Assembly (NCBI RefSeq): GCF_024734405.1
Contig: NZ_CP059556.1
Location: 4,526,001 to 4,590,000 of the forward strand
Length of the DNA stretch: 64,000 nucleotides
Direction: 5' to 3'
From: Saccharopolyspora gregorii
GTDB taxonomy: Bacteria > Actinomycetota > Actinomycetes > Mycobacteriales > Pseudonocardiaceae
Position 1 is the first letter of the stretch, and each line of letters opens with the position of its first letter. The notes beneath the pieces are model-generated. The model ran no database searches and was not told where the DNA came from. It saw nothing but the letters and a program-made list of their open reading frames with translations. Both the position numbers and the translations under genes were made by a program. This document shows, piece by piece, positions 1 through 8,115 of this stretch.

Positions 1-333
1 TGCCGCGCCCTCGTGTCGCGGCCCGAGCTGCTGCTGATGGACGAACCGTTCGGCGCGCTCGACGCCATGACCCGGGACTCGATGAACTTCGAGATCCAGC
101 GGATCTGGCGCAACACCGGGTGCAGCGTCCTGTTCGTCACGCACAGCATCCCGGAAGCGGTGTGGCTGGCCGATCGCGTCGTCGTGGTCGGCGGCAAACC
201 GGGCCGCATCGTCGCCGACGTCGGCGTCGACCTGCCGCGGCCGCGCGGCAAGGAGCACCGCTTCTCCCCCGACTTCTCCGAGTACGCGACCGAGATCGAG
301 TCGCACATCGGCGTCACCACCGGCATCAGCTGA
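1..333 (+). CDS. ABC transporter ATP-binding protein, nitrate/sulfonate/taurine type (5' end outside window)
   Basis: This is the C-terminal part of an ATPase that energises import of a small organic or inorganic anion at the membrane. The reading frame runs open to the left edge, so the start lies outside. Visible are the Walker B and D-loop (LLLMDEPFGALDAMTR) and the H-loop region (LFVTHSIPEAVWLADRV), the pattern of SsuB/TauB/NrtD ATPases. About 110 residues are present; the family is usually about 260 long, so the Walker A and signature motifs are missing only because of the window edge. The stop is 20 bases before the next gene, so an operon is likely. The substrate cannot be read from this fragment. 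Confidence 0.9.
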   Translation, partial: CRALVSRPELLLMDEPFGALDAMTRDSMNFEIQRIWRNTGCSVLFVTHSIPEAVWLADRVVVVGGKPGRIVADVGVDLPRPRGKEHRFSPDFSEYATEIESHIGVTTGIS

Positions 334-353
334 TCACCACCCAGGAGGAACAC

Positions 354-2009
354 ATGTTGCACCTCACCGCGGACGAGGCACTGGTCGAGCAGCACTACGG
401 GCTCGACGCCCGGCGCAGCCTGCTGTTCTCCGCGATCCGCCTGGACTCGCACCCGCTGGTGAGCCCGCTGATCGCCGAGCGCGACGGCGAGCGCCACCTG
501 CTGGTGCGCCAGCAGGAACAGGGCAACGCGCTGTCGGCGGGCGTGCCCGCGGAGCAGATCCGCTTCTACGCCCCGTGGGTGACGATCGATCCGCGGGTCG
601 TCGAAGGCACCCGGGTGGCGGGTTCGCTGCCGGAGCTCGTCGCCGAGCTCGCCGGGGACGGGCGGGTGCACCTGGCCGCGGACGTCGTGCTGGCCCACCA
701 CCGGGCGTTCACCGCCACCGGCGCGCTGGAGGTCACCGCGGACGCCACCACGCCGCGACCGGTGGTCGCCCACGAGGTGGACACCGCATCCGTGCTGGGC
801 CGGTTCGCCGAATGGCGGTCCGAGGGCGCGCGGGTCGCGGAGAAGCTCATCGACGGGGTCGAGCACCTCGACGGGCTCGCCGCGGAGATCCCCGACGGCA
901 CGGACACCCGGTACGCGGCGCTGACCGAACTGGCCACCGAGCGCGCGCTGGACGCGGTGCTGCTGGCCGCCACCCCCAACCACACCGAGGTAACCGGGCA
1001 CGAGCAGCCGGCCGGCGCGGTCGCCGTGTGGCTGCCCGCCGCCGGGCGCCTCCTCGTGCTCGCCCCGGAAGGCACCTCCGGGCTGCCCGGCACGCCCGTC
1101 GGCCGGTACGACTCGTTCGGGGCCGCGGTCGCCGAGCTGAGCCCCGGCTCGCGCGTCGGCGTCGAGGAGGAGTTCGTCGGCATCGGCTTCGCCCAGGAGC
1201 TGGAGCGGGCGGGCAGCGAGCTCGTCGGCGTCTCCGCGGCGCTCGGGCACTGGCGCGACGTCCGGGACCACGAGGACCTCGCGTTCCAGATCATCGCCGC
1301 GCGGACCAGCGTGTTCGCCATCGAAGCCGCGCTGGCCTGGGCGGAGCGGGGCATCGAGGAGGGCCGCGAGTTCACCGAGCTCGACATCTACGCCGTCTAC
1401 CTCGACAAGATCGTCGAGTTCCGCACCGAGCGCGACATCCCGTTCGGCATCGAGCCGTACTTCACCAACCTGCACTCGTCGAACCGGATGCTGTTCCCGG
1501 GACCGCCGGTGGACTTCCCGATCAACCGGGACACCACCTGCATCCAGCTCGACGCGGGCGTGCGGATCGTGGCGGGCGGCGTCACCGTCGCCACCTCCGA
1601 CATGGCCCGTTCGCTGCCGCGCACCGCGGGCGCGAAGGAGGCGTACGCGTTCTTCTTCGACGTGGTGCGCGAGGGCATCATCGGGCAGCTGCGCCCCGGC
1701 GTGGTGTGCCAGGACGTGCACGAGGGCACGTTGGAGTACTTGGCGCCGCACCTGGACCGGATGCGCGAGATCGGCGTGCTCGGCACCGAGGTCGACTTCA
1801 ACACCGAGTACCGCAAGCGCAACGTCGGGCACCTGATGGGCAAGCAGGAATCGTTCGCCAACGAGCTGCGGCCCGGCTACGAGCACGTGCTGCGGGTCGG
1901 TTCGTTCGGCGCCGCCGAGATCCCGTGGCGGTACGACGACGTGGCCATCGGCACCGAAGACCTCTGGTACATCGGCGCGGACCGGACCTACGTGGTGAGC
2001 AAGTGGTGA
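354..2009 (+). CDS. M24 (creatinase/Xaa-Pro peptidase-like) family protein, atypical
   Basis: A 551-residue protein whose C-terminal part (about residues 290-551) resembles the pita-bread fold of M24 metallopeptidases, preceded by two creatinase-N-like stretches, so the layout recalls three-domain aminopeptidase P. Start is the ATG just after AGGAGG. Candidate metal ligands are D400 (LDAGV), D416 (TSDMARS) and H493 (NVGHLMGK), then E522 (GAAEIPW) and the RYDDVAIGTED segment. The two Asp are 16 apart instead of the usual 11, and the final ligand motif reads YDD rather than an IED-type signature. Catalysis or metal binding may therefore be altered. It lies between an importer ATPase and RidA, suggesting breakdown of an imported N-containing compound (inference). 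Confidence 0.75.
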   Translation: MLHLTADEALVEQHYGLDARRSLLFSAIRLDSHPLVSPLIAERDGERHLLVRQQEQGNALSAGVPAEQIRFYAPWVTIDPRVVEGTRVAGSLPELVAELAGDGRVHLAADVVLAHHRAFTATGALEVTADATTPRPVVAHEVDTASVLGRFAEWRSEGARVAEKLIDGVEHLDGLAAEIPDGTDTRYAALTELATERALDAVLLAATPNHTEVTGHEQPAGAVAVWLPAAGRLLVLAPEGTSGLPGTPVGRYDSFGAAVAELSPGSRVGVEEEFVGIGFAQELERAGSELVGVSAALGHWRDVRDHEDLAFQIIAARTSVFAIEAALAWAERGIEEGREFTELDIYAVYLDKIVEFRTERDIPFGIEPYFTNLHSSNRMLFPGPPVDFPINRDTTCIQLDAGVRIVAGGVTVATSDMARSLPRTAGAKEAYAFFFDVVREGIIGQLRPGVVCQDVHEGTLEYLAPHLDRMREIGVLGTEVDFNTEYRKRNVGHLMGKQESFANELRPGYEHVLRVGSFGAAEIPWRYDDVAIGTEDLWYIGADRTYVVSKW

Positions 2010-2467
2010 GCGCCGTCCGCAGCAGGCTCGCCGAGCTGTCCCTGGAACTGCCGGTGCTCGGCCCGCCGAAGTACGCCTACGAACCGGCGGTGCTGTCCGG
2101 GGAACTGCTGCACGTGTCCGGGCAGATCTCCCGCACCGCCGCCGGCGAGGTCCTCGGCGGGCGGCTCGGCGCGGACGCCGACGTGGCAGCCGGGGTCGCC
2201 GCCGCGCGGGTCAGCGCGCTGAACCTGCTGGCCCGGGTCGACGACGCGGTCGGGCTGGAGAACGTGGTGCGGGTGCTCAAGCTGAACGCGTGGGTGAACA
2301 GCACCCCGGACGCGATCCAGCAGCCCGAGGTGGTCGACGGCGCCTCCCGGCTGCTGATCGACGTGCTCGGCGACGCGGGCAGGCACGCCCGCACCGCCCT
2401 GCCCGCACCGACCCTCCCGCAAGGAGCCCTGGTCGAGCTGGACGCGACCATCACCGTCCGCCCCTGA
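2006..2467 (+). CDS. RidA (YjgF/YER057c/UK114) family protein
   Basis: A 153-residue member of the RidA superfamily, small trimeric proteins that deaminate reactive enamine/imine intermediates; some paralogues act in dedicated catabolic routes. The GTG start overlaps the stop of the M24-like gene (GTGA), showing translational coupling. The C-terminal ARTALPAPTLPQGALVELDA carries the conserved Arg and the VE(L/I) element of the family, and HVSGQISR matches the early strand. The coupling suggests it clears a reactive product of the upstream enzyme (inference). Confidence 0.88.
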   Translation: MSAVRSRLAELSLELPVLGPPKYAYEPAVLSGELLHVSGQISRTAAGEVLGGRLGADADVAAGVAAARVSALNLLARVDDAVGLENVVRVLKLNAWVNSTPDAIQQPEVVDGASRLLIDVLGDAGRHARTALPAPTLPQGALVELDATITVRP

Positions 2468-2482
2468 TCGCCCGATCCACAC

Positions 2483-2532
2483 CCGAGGTCCGGTTCGGGA
2501 GGCGGAACCCCGCCCCCTGGGCCGGGCCTCGG
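2483..2532. terminator. Imperfect hairpin between convergent genes, likely bidirectional terminator
   Basis: Arms CCGAGG-t-CCGG (2483-2493) and CCGG-g-CCTCGG (2522-2532) pair across an inner GGTTC/GAACC hairpin. It lies between the convergent RidA and DMT transporter stops. There is no T-tract, which is common in high-GC actinomycetes. Confidence 0.4.
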
Positions 2533-2580
2533 CACGTCCGTCCACGATGGACACCCGGTCCGCCGGACGCGGGTCCGCGT

Positions 2581-3543
2581 TCAGTCCTCCGCTGCCGGGG
2601 ACGGTGCCGGGTGCGCCGCCCGGCGTCGCCCGGTGACGAGCCGCGGGCGGGTTCCGGGCGTCGGGGCGGTGAGCACGACGAGGCAGCCGAGGACGAGGGC
2701 GATGCCGCCCCAGCCCGCGGCGGGCAGCCGTTCCCCGACGACGAGCACGGCGAGCACCGCGGCGACCGCCGGTTCCAGCAGCGACAGCGTGGTCGCGGTG
2801 CTCGCGGCGACGTGCCCGAGCCCCCAGCCGAACAGCAGGTAACCCAGGAACATCGGCACCAGCGCCAGGTACGCGCCGACCGCCGCGTTCGCCGCCGACG
2901 CGAGCAACGGCGCCCCGGTCGCCACCAGCACCGGCAGCAGCAGCACTCCGCCGAGCCCGAAGATGCCGCCCATCGCCACCGCGGACGAGACACCGCCGCT
3001 GATCAGCCGGTGCGCGGCCCACGAGTACGTCGCGTAGGTGCCCCCGGCCACCAGGCCGAGGACCACGCCCAGCGCGCTCCCCCACCCGGGCGCGACCGCG
3101 GCCGCGCCGCCTTCGGCGGCGCACAGCAGCACCGTCCCGGACAACCCGAGCCCCGCGCCGAGCAGCCAGCGGCGGCTCAGCCGCCGCCCGTCGACCACGC
3201 GCTCGACCAGCGCGGACGCCAGCGGCGCCGACCCGATCGACACCACGGTGCCCGCGGCGACCCCGGCCAGGTGCATCGAGCTGTAGAACGCCAGCGGGTA
3301 GACGGCGACCGCCACCGCGCCCAGCAGCACCGGTCCCGGCCGGGCGCGCAGCAGCCGCGCCCCGCGCACCAAGCGCGGGCCGGCGACCAGTGCTTGCAGC
3401 AGGCCGCCGGTGCCCATCGCGACGGCCCCGATCGCCAGCGGCCCCACGTCGGGCGCGAAGCTCGCCGCGGTCCCGGTCGTCGCCCACAGCACCGAGGCGA
3501 GCAGCACGGCCACCACTCCGAGCGAGCTGCCGTTGCGGCTCAC
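2581..3543 (-). CDS. EamA/DMT superfamily transporter
   Basis: A 320-residue integral membrane protein with about ten hydrophobic helices in two EamA repeats (first repeat near VLLASVLWATTGTAASF, second near LGVVLGLVAGGTYATYSW). DMT proteins of this class export metabolites or amino acids. The GTG start overlaps the TetR stop, so regulator and transporter are translated as a coupled pair. The short tail after the last helix is Arg/Pro-rich. The substrate is not evident. Confidence 0.88.
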   Translation of the reverse strand: MSRNGSSLGVVAVLLASVLWATTGTAASFAPDVGPLAIGAVAMGTGGLLQALVAGPRLVRGARLLRARPGPVLLGAVAVAVYPLAFYSSMHLAGVAAGTVVSIGSAPLASALVERVVDGRRLSRRWLLGAGLGLSGTVLLCAAEGGAAAVAPGWGSALGVVLGLVAGGTYATYSWAAHRLISGGVSSAVAMGGIFGLGGVLLLPVLVATGAPLLASAANAAVGAYLALVPMFLGYLLFGWGLGHVAASTATTLSLLEPAVAAVLAVLVVGERLPAAGWGGIALVLGCLVVLTAPTPGTRPRLVTGRRRAAHPAPSPAAED

Positions 3544-4124
3544 AGCCGGTCCACCAGGTCCGCCGCCATCGTCCGCGCGTGCCGCAGCCGTTCCCCGTCG
3601 CCTTCGAGCCCGGCGCGGGCCATCGCGCCTTCGAGCAGGAACGCCAGGTGTTCGGCGGCGGCGCGCGCGTCCTCGGGCCGGTCGGGCAGCTGCTCGCCGA
3701 GGGCGTCGGCGAGCAGCGACTCGACCTCTTCCTTGTGCCTGCGCACCACCGCCCGGCCGTCGTGCCCGGCGGGCAGCTCGGCGGCCGCGTTGAGCAGCCC
3801 GCAGCCGCGGAACCCGTGCTCGTGGGCGAGTTCCGCGTGGTCCGCGTACGCGTCGAAGACGGCGAGCACCCGGCCGCGCGCGTCCGCGGCCCGCGCCAGC
3901 CGCCGCCGGTGCAGCTCCCGCCACTCGTCGTGCCGCGCTTCGAGGTAGGCGCGCACCAGGTCCGCCTTGGAGGAGAAGTTGTTGTAGAGGCTCATCTTCG
4001 CGACACCGGCTTCGGTGGTGATCGCGTCGATCCCCGTCGCGGACACCCCGTCCCGGTAGAAGCGGCGCGCCGCCGCCGCGAGCAACCGCTCGCGCGCGCT
4101 GTGCCGAGCACCCGCACCGACCAC
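3540..4124 (-). CDS. TetR family transcriptional regulator
   Basis: A 194-residue regulator. The N-terminal helix-turn-helix is clear (ARERLLAAAARRFYRDG, then GIDAITTEAGVAKMSLYNNF), followed by an all-helical ligand and dimer domain with a HGFRGCGLLNAAAEL segment. The GTG start follows GAGGAGG. It is the first gene of a two-gene operon with the DMT exporter and has a 22-bp palindrome just upstream, so it probably represses itself and the exporter until the export substrate, or a similar molecule, binds. Confidence 0.93.
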   Translation of the reverse strand: MVGAGARHSARERLLAAAARRFYRDGVSATGIDAITTEAGVAKMSLYNNFSSKADLVRAYLEARHDEWRELHRRRLARAADARGRVLAVFDAYADHAELAHEHGFRGCGLLNAAAELPAGHDGRAVVRRHKEEVESLLADALGEQLPDRPEDARAAAEHLAFLLEGAMARAGLEGDGERLRHARTMAADLVDRL

Positions 4125-4146
4125 CGCGACCTCCTCGCCACCGCGA

Positions 4147-4168
4147 CTGGGTAGACCAGTCTACCCAG
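4147..4168. promoter_or_regulatory. 22-bp palindromic operator of the TetR gene
   Basis: CTGGGTAGAC and GTCTACCCAG are perfect 10-bp inverted arms around a central CA, 23 bases upstream of the TetR start. The size and the TAGAC/GTCTA core are typical of TetR-family sites. It would overlap the promoter core of the regulator-exporter operon. Confidence 0.8.
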
Positions 4169-4247
4169 CCAGTTGCCGAGGACCAGCTCGCCCCGGACGG
4201 CCGAGCACTCGACCGGACGACCTCGCGACGACCCGGACGATCGGCGA

Positions 4248-4976
4248 TCAGCACAGGTCGTAGCGGGGGATGGTGCCGAGCAGGTGGGTCAGGTCGGTGC
4301 CGGGCGCGAGGTCCCGCGCCGGGGCGCGGCGGGTGAACAGCCGGGCCGCGTCGGCGCCGCCCAGCTCGGCGCGGCGACCGCGGACCCGCAGCCAGGCTCC
4401 TTCCCGCAGGGCGAGCACCGGGACGTCGTTGTGCTCCAGGAACTCGGCGATGCGCTCGTCGCGGGTCTCGCCGCGGTGCGTGCTCGCCGGGTCCGGCGGC
4501 AGGTAGTGCGGGTTGATCTGGAACGGCACCAGGCCGAGCGCGGCGAACGAGGCCGGTTGCACGATCGGCATGTCGTTGCTGGTGCGCAGGCTCGGGCAGG
4601 CCAGGTTGGTGCCCGCGCTGGAACCCAGGTACGGCACACCCGCCAGCACGGCGCGGCGCAGCGCGCGGACCAGGCCCTGCCGCTGCAAGGTCGCGAGCAG
4701 CCGGAACGTGTTGCCCCCACCCAGGAACACGGCTTCCGCCGACGCGATGGCGCGCACCGGATCGGTGGCGCGGTGCAGGCCGTCGACCTTGATCCCGGCG
4801 GAGCTGAGCACCGAGTGCGCGATGCGCGCGTAGTCGTCGAAGTCGCGGCGGGCGTAGGGGATGAACAGCATCCGCTCCCGGCCGGCCATCAGCTCCGCGA
4901 TCGCGGGCAATGCGTGCCCGAGGAAGCCCGGCGACCCGTGCACCCGTGAGCTCGACAGCAGGAGCAGCTGCACCAC
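4248..4976 (-). CDS. pepE: Peptidase E (alpha-aspartyl dipeptidase, family S51)
   Basis: A 242-residue cytoplasmic serine peptidase that cleaves dipeptides with N-terminal aspartate. The match to E. coli PepE is extensive: GGGNTFRLL, the nucleophile elbow GSSAG, TSNDMPIVQP and FQINPHYLP. With the start chosen, the Ser-Asp-His triad falls at about S120, D135 and H157, the E. coli numbering. A GTG six bases after GGAGGG is preferred over an upstream GTG (4994), which would add six residues not seen in the family; a second GTG directly after is also possible. Confidence 0.92.
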   Translation of the reverse strand: MVQLLLLSSSRVHGSPGFLGHALPAIAELMAGRERMLFIPYARRDFDDYARIAHSVLSSAGIKVDGLHRATDPVRAIASAEAVFLGGGNTFRLLATLQRQGLVRALRRAVLAGVPYLGSSAGTNLACPSLRTSNDMPIVQPASFAALGLVPFQINPHYLPPDPASTHRGETRDERIAEFLEHNDVPVLALREGAWLRVRGRRAELGGADAARLFTRRAPARDLAPGTDLTHLLGTIPRYDLC

Positions 4977-5062
4977 GGCATTCCCTCCCCGCACCCGTGA
5001 ACCGGAGCGAACCCTACCGCCGCCGCTGGAACCGGTGGGGCGGGACGGGCAGGATGACCGGC

Positions 5063-6265
5063 ATGGCCGGAGACGAGGACGTGACGATCATCGGCGGCGG
5101 CATCGTGGGCCTGGCCACGGCGCGGGCGCTGGTCCGCGGGGGCGCGGCCGGGCGGATCGTGGTGCTGGAGAAGGAGCCGGCCGTGGGCGCGCACCAGAGC
5201 GGCCACAACTCCGGTGTGCTCCACAGTGGACTGTACTACCCGCCGGGCAGCGCGAAGGCGCGGTTCGCCCGCACTGGAGCGGAAGCGATGCACCGGTTCT
5301 GCGCCGAGCACGGGGTTCCGGTGCGGCGCACCGGCAAGCTCGTCGTGGCCACCCGGCCGGAGCAGCTGCCGCGGCTGGCCGAGCTCGCCCGCCGCGGCAC
5401 CGCCAACGGCGTTCGCCTGTCCGAAGTGGACGGTTCGGCGATCGCCGAGCGGGAACCGCAGGTGCGCGGGCTGCGCGCGCTGCTGGTGCCGGACGCGGGG
5501 ATCACCGACTTCGGCGCCGTCTGCGCTGCGCTGGCCGCGGAGCTCGCCGCCGACGGCGTCGAGGTCCGGGCCGGCTGCGAGCTGCGCTCGGTGCGCCGCG
5601 ACGGCGACCGGCTCGTGCTGGGCACCACGACCGGCGAGGTGCGCACCCGGTTCGCGGTGAACTGCGCCGGGCTGCACAGCGACACCGTGGCGGAGCTCGC
5701 GGGCACCCGGCCGGCCGCGCGGATCCTGCCGTTCCGCGGCGAGTACTACGAGGCCGCGCCGGGGCGCCGCGACCTGGTGCGCGCGCTGGTCTACCCGGTG
5801 CCGGACCCGGCGTTCCCGTTCCTCGGCGTGCACTTCACGCGGATGGCCGACGGCGGGCTGCACGTGGGACCGAACGCGGTTCCGGCGCTGGCCCGCGAGG
5901 GCTACGACTGGCGGACCTGGTCGGCACCGCACCTGCGGCGGCTGCTGCGCGACCCGGCGTTGCGGGCGCTGGCGAAGCGCTACTGGCGGACCGGTGCGGC
6001 GGAGATCGCGCGCTCGGCGGTGAAACCGCTGTTCGTGCGGGCCGCGCGGGAGCTGCTGCCGGGGTTGCGCGGGACGGACCTGGTGCCCGCGCCCGCGGGG
6101 GTGCGGGCGCAGGCGGTGCGCCCGGACGGCACCCTCGTCGACGACTTCCTGGTGCACGAGGACGACCGCTGGGTGCACGTGCTCAACGCGCCCTCCCCGG
6201 CGGCGACCGCGTCGCTGCGCATCGGCGAGGACATCGCGGACCGGGTCGGCGCCAAGCTCGCCTAG
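5063..6265 (+). CDS. lhgO: L-2-hydroxyglutarate oxidase/dehydrogenase
   Basis: A 400-residue FAD-dependent oxidoreductase of the DAO fold that oxidises L-2-hydroxyglutarate to 2-oxoglutarate. The N-terminal dinucleotide site is VTIIGGGIVGLATARAL, followed by HQSGHNSGVLHSGLYYPPGS, which is characteristic of LhgO, and a C-terminal FAD-contacting segment (NAPSPAATASLRIGEDI). Two in-frame ATGs are nine bases apart; the second is chosen because CAGGA lies eight bases before it. It is divergent from pepE. It may link to the glutarate module about 30 kb away, since L-2-hydroxyglutarate arises in glutarate metabolism in some bacteria (inference). Confidence 0.9.
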   Translation: MAGDEDVTIIGGGIVGLATARALVRGGAAGRIVVLEKEPAVGAHQSGHNSGVLHSGLYYPPGSAKARFARTGAEAMHRFCAEHGVPVRRTGKLVVATRPEQLPRLAELARRGTANGVRLSEVDGSAIAEREPQVRGLRALLVPDAGITDFGAVCAALAAELAADGVEVRAGCELRSVRRDGDRLVLGTTTGEVRTRFAVNCAGLHSDTVAELAGTRPAARILPFRGEYYEAAPGRRDLVRALVYPVPDPAFPFLGVHFTRMADGGLHVGPNAVPALAREGYDWRTWSAPHLRRLLRDPALRALAKRYWRTGAAEIARSAVKPLFVRAARELLPGLRGTDLVPAPAGVRAQAVRPDGTLVDDFLVHEDDRWVHVLNAPSPAATASLRIGEDIADRVGAKLA

Positions 6266-6290
6266 GCCCGGCCCGCCGGACGCGTGCGGA

Positions 6291-6737
6291 TCAGTAGTAG
6301 CCGCGATCCCGGTAGTCGCGGTACTCGCGGTACTCGCGCTCCCGGTTCTCCGCGGCGTTGATGCTGATCCGGCGCACCACGCCGTGCAGCACGCTGCTGA
6401 CGATCGTCACGACCAGCGCGCCCCAGAACGCGGCCCAGAACCCGTCCACGTGGAACGGCATGTTCAGCTCGCCCGCCACGTACCCGGCGAGCCAGAACAG
6501 CAGCGCGTTCACCACCAGCCCGAACAGCCCGAGCGTGACCAGGTACAGCAGGCAGCCGAACGTCTTCGCGATCGGCTTCAGCACCGCGTTGATCACGCCG
6601 ACCACGACCGCGACCACCAGCAGGGTGACGATCTTCGTTCCGGCGTCCGTGCTCGCGTCGCCGAGCTCGATGCCGGGCAGCGCGGTCGTCGCCCACACGG
6701 CGACCGCGGTGATCAGGATGTGTAGCAGGACCGTCAC
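6291..6737 (-). CDS. Phage-holin-family (PF04020-like) 4-TM membrane protein
   Basis: A 148-residue protein with four hydrophobic helices (near residues 2-20, 35-55, 62-85 and 98-120) and the AVLKPIAKTFG loop seen in the 4-TM holin-like family widespread in actinomycete chromosomes, where its role is unknown. The GTG start follows GGGAGGC at a good distance; an upstream in-frame GTG would add 30 non-hydrophobic residues. The tail ends in a run of Tyr/Arg/Asp/Glu (EYREYRDYRDRGYY) encoded by near-repeats of GGTACTCGC and GGTAGTCGC. No phage genes are nearby. Confidence 0.8.
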   Translation of the reverse strand: MTVLLHILITAVAVWATTALPGIELGDASTDAGTKIVTLLVVAVVVGVINAVLKPIAKTFGCLLYLVTLGLFGLVVNALLFWLAGYVAGELNMPFHVDGFWAAFWGALVVTIVSSVLHGVVRRISINAAENREREYREYRDYRDRGYY

Positions 6738-6831
6738 GAAGTGGCCTCCCGAGTTCGCCGTGGAGCCTTGCACGCTACCGTTCCGGCCCCGCCCGGGAAC
6801 CGCCCACCGCGAGACGCGGGGATGCACCTGT

Positions 6832-7812
6832 TCAGGCGAACATCTCGTCGGTCAACCGGCGGATCGCCTCGGCGCGGGTGCACTGCCCGGCCCGCTCGTA
6901 GGCCTCGACGAAGCGGAAGACGAGCCCTTCGCGCAGCCCCCACGGGCACAGGTCGATCTCGTCGACGCCGAGGGCGCGCAGCAGCGAATCGGCGGTGATC
7001 GCGCCGGCGAGGATGCGCCGCGCCCTGCTGCGGGAGACGCCGGGGAGCTTGGCGCGCTCGGCCTGGCCGAGTTCGGCGAGCTGCGGGATCCACCGGGTCA
7101 GGTTCGTGCGCGCCAGGGTGTCCGGGTGCCGCACCAGCCGCTTCGACGAGCTCGCGGCGAGCACCGCCAGCTGCCGCAGCACCTTCGACTGGCCGACGGG
7201 CTGGCCGAGCCTGCGCCCGCGGAACGGGGCCAGCTCGACCGGGGCGACCGCTTCGACGGCCGCGTACAGGGCGGCGACCTGCTCCGGCGGCGGCGGGTCG
7301 GCGGGCAGGTGTTCGCGGGTGAGCCGGGCGGCGCCCAGCGGCATCGACACCACTTCGTCCGGGTAGGGACCGGATCCGGTGGCGACCTCGGCGGTGCCGC
7401 CACCGATGTCGATGGTGGTCAGCGGGGTGTCCTCGCGGCCGTGCCAGCGACGGGCCGCGTGGTAGCAGAGCGCGGCTTCGGCGTGCGGGGTCATCGAGCC
7501 GATGCGGGTGCCCGCGGCGTCGGCGAGGCGGGCGCGCAGCTCGGTGCCGTTGGTGGCGTCGCGCACCGCGGCGGTGCCGAACGCGACGAGCGGTCCGCGC
7601 AGGTCGGTGCCGACGGCGCGCACGCAGCACGCGACGGCGCGAGCGGCCTGCTCGATGCCCTCCTCGGTCACCGAGCCGTCGGCGAGGGTGTTCTCGCCGA
7701 GGCGGGTGCGCTCCTTGTGGCTCCAGGAGGCGCGGGGCAGCCTGCCGCGGTCGAGGTCGACCAGTTCCAGCCGCGCCGCGGTGGAACCGATGTCGAGGAG
7801 TCCGAGCTTCAT
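6832..7812 (-). CDS. Ppx/GppA-family phosphatase (exopolyphosphatase-like)
   Basis: A 326-residue protein of the actin-like ATPase fold. Phosphate-1 motif LLDIGSTAARLELVD, the AFGTAAVRDATNG strand, and phosphate-2 motif TIDIGGGTAEVATG are all present. Members hydrolyse polyphosphate or (p)ppGpp. It is the short, two-domain form usual in actinobacteria, which often have two copies. The ATG start is close to a divergent intergenic region shared with an F420-type oxidoreductase. Which substrate it prefers cannot be read from sequence. Confidence 0.9.
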   Translation of the reverse strand: MKLGLLDIGSTAARLELVDLDRGRLPRASWSHKERTRLGENTLADGSVTEEGIEQAARAVACCVRAVGTDLRGPLVAFGTAAVRDATNGTELRARLADAAGTRIGSMTPHAEAALCYHAARRWHGREDTPLTTIDIGGGTAEVATGSGPYPDEVVSMPLGAARLTREHLPADPPPPEQVAALYAAVEAVAPVELAPFRGRRLGQPVGQSKVLRQLAVLAASSSKRLVRHPDTLARTNLTRWIPQLAELGQAERAKLPGVSRSRARRILAGAITADSLLRALGVDEIDLCPWGLREGLVFRFVEAYERAGQCTRAEAIRRLTDEMFA

Positions 7813-7985
7813 ACCACCCTCACGTGTAGTCCGGACGGGCCTTCGAGGCGTAGGACGTTCCTCCAGGAGCAGCAGCGCAGAACCATCGGCATGGCCGAAT
7901 CATGCCGTATGCACAGGTTTTGTTCATCGCCCGTTCGGACTTTCTTGATCCGTAATTGATGTCACTGGTACATGAGCACTTCCGA

Positions 7986-8007
7986 TGTCACACCAGGTGG
8001 TGTTACA
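7986..8007. promoter_or_regulatory. 22-bp inverted repeat, candidate operator
   Basis: ACACCA-GG-TGGTGT (7990-8003) is a perfect inverted repeat, extended outward by TGT/ACA with one mismatch. It lies about 110 bases upstream of the F420-type oxidoreductase. No regulator gene is adjacent, so the binding protein is unknown. Confidence 0.45.
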
Positions 8008-8022
8008 AAGGAGTCACCCCTG

Positions 8023-8038
8023 ACCGCTACCAAGCGGT
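8023..8038. promoter_or_regulatory. Short inverted repeat ACCGCT/AGCGGT
   Basis: Perfect 6-bp arms separated by four bases, 20 bp downstream of the larger palindrome. It could be a second operator or a small leader hairpin. Confidence 0.3.
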
Positions 8039-8115
8039 AACCTCGGGGCGACCAGGTGCTGCGGCTGGAACGCGAGGTGCGCCCACCCGCAACGTCAGCG
8101 ACGGAGAGGACCACC

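Larger units (their letters stand above)
7813..8115. other. Divergent intergenic region with two inverted repeats
   Basis: About 300 bases without a gene, separating the divergent phosphatase and oxidoreductase genes. It is locally AT-richer near 7940-8010 (TTGATCCGTAATTGATG) and carries the two inverted repeats listed separately. No convincing ORF was seen. Confidence 0.7.

Noticed and set aside
6291-6737. Holin-family protein as evidence of a prophage
   Set aside because: No lysin, integrase, capsid or att-like repeats nearby; this family is common in actinomycete chromosomes.
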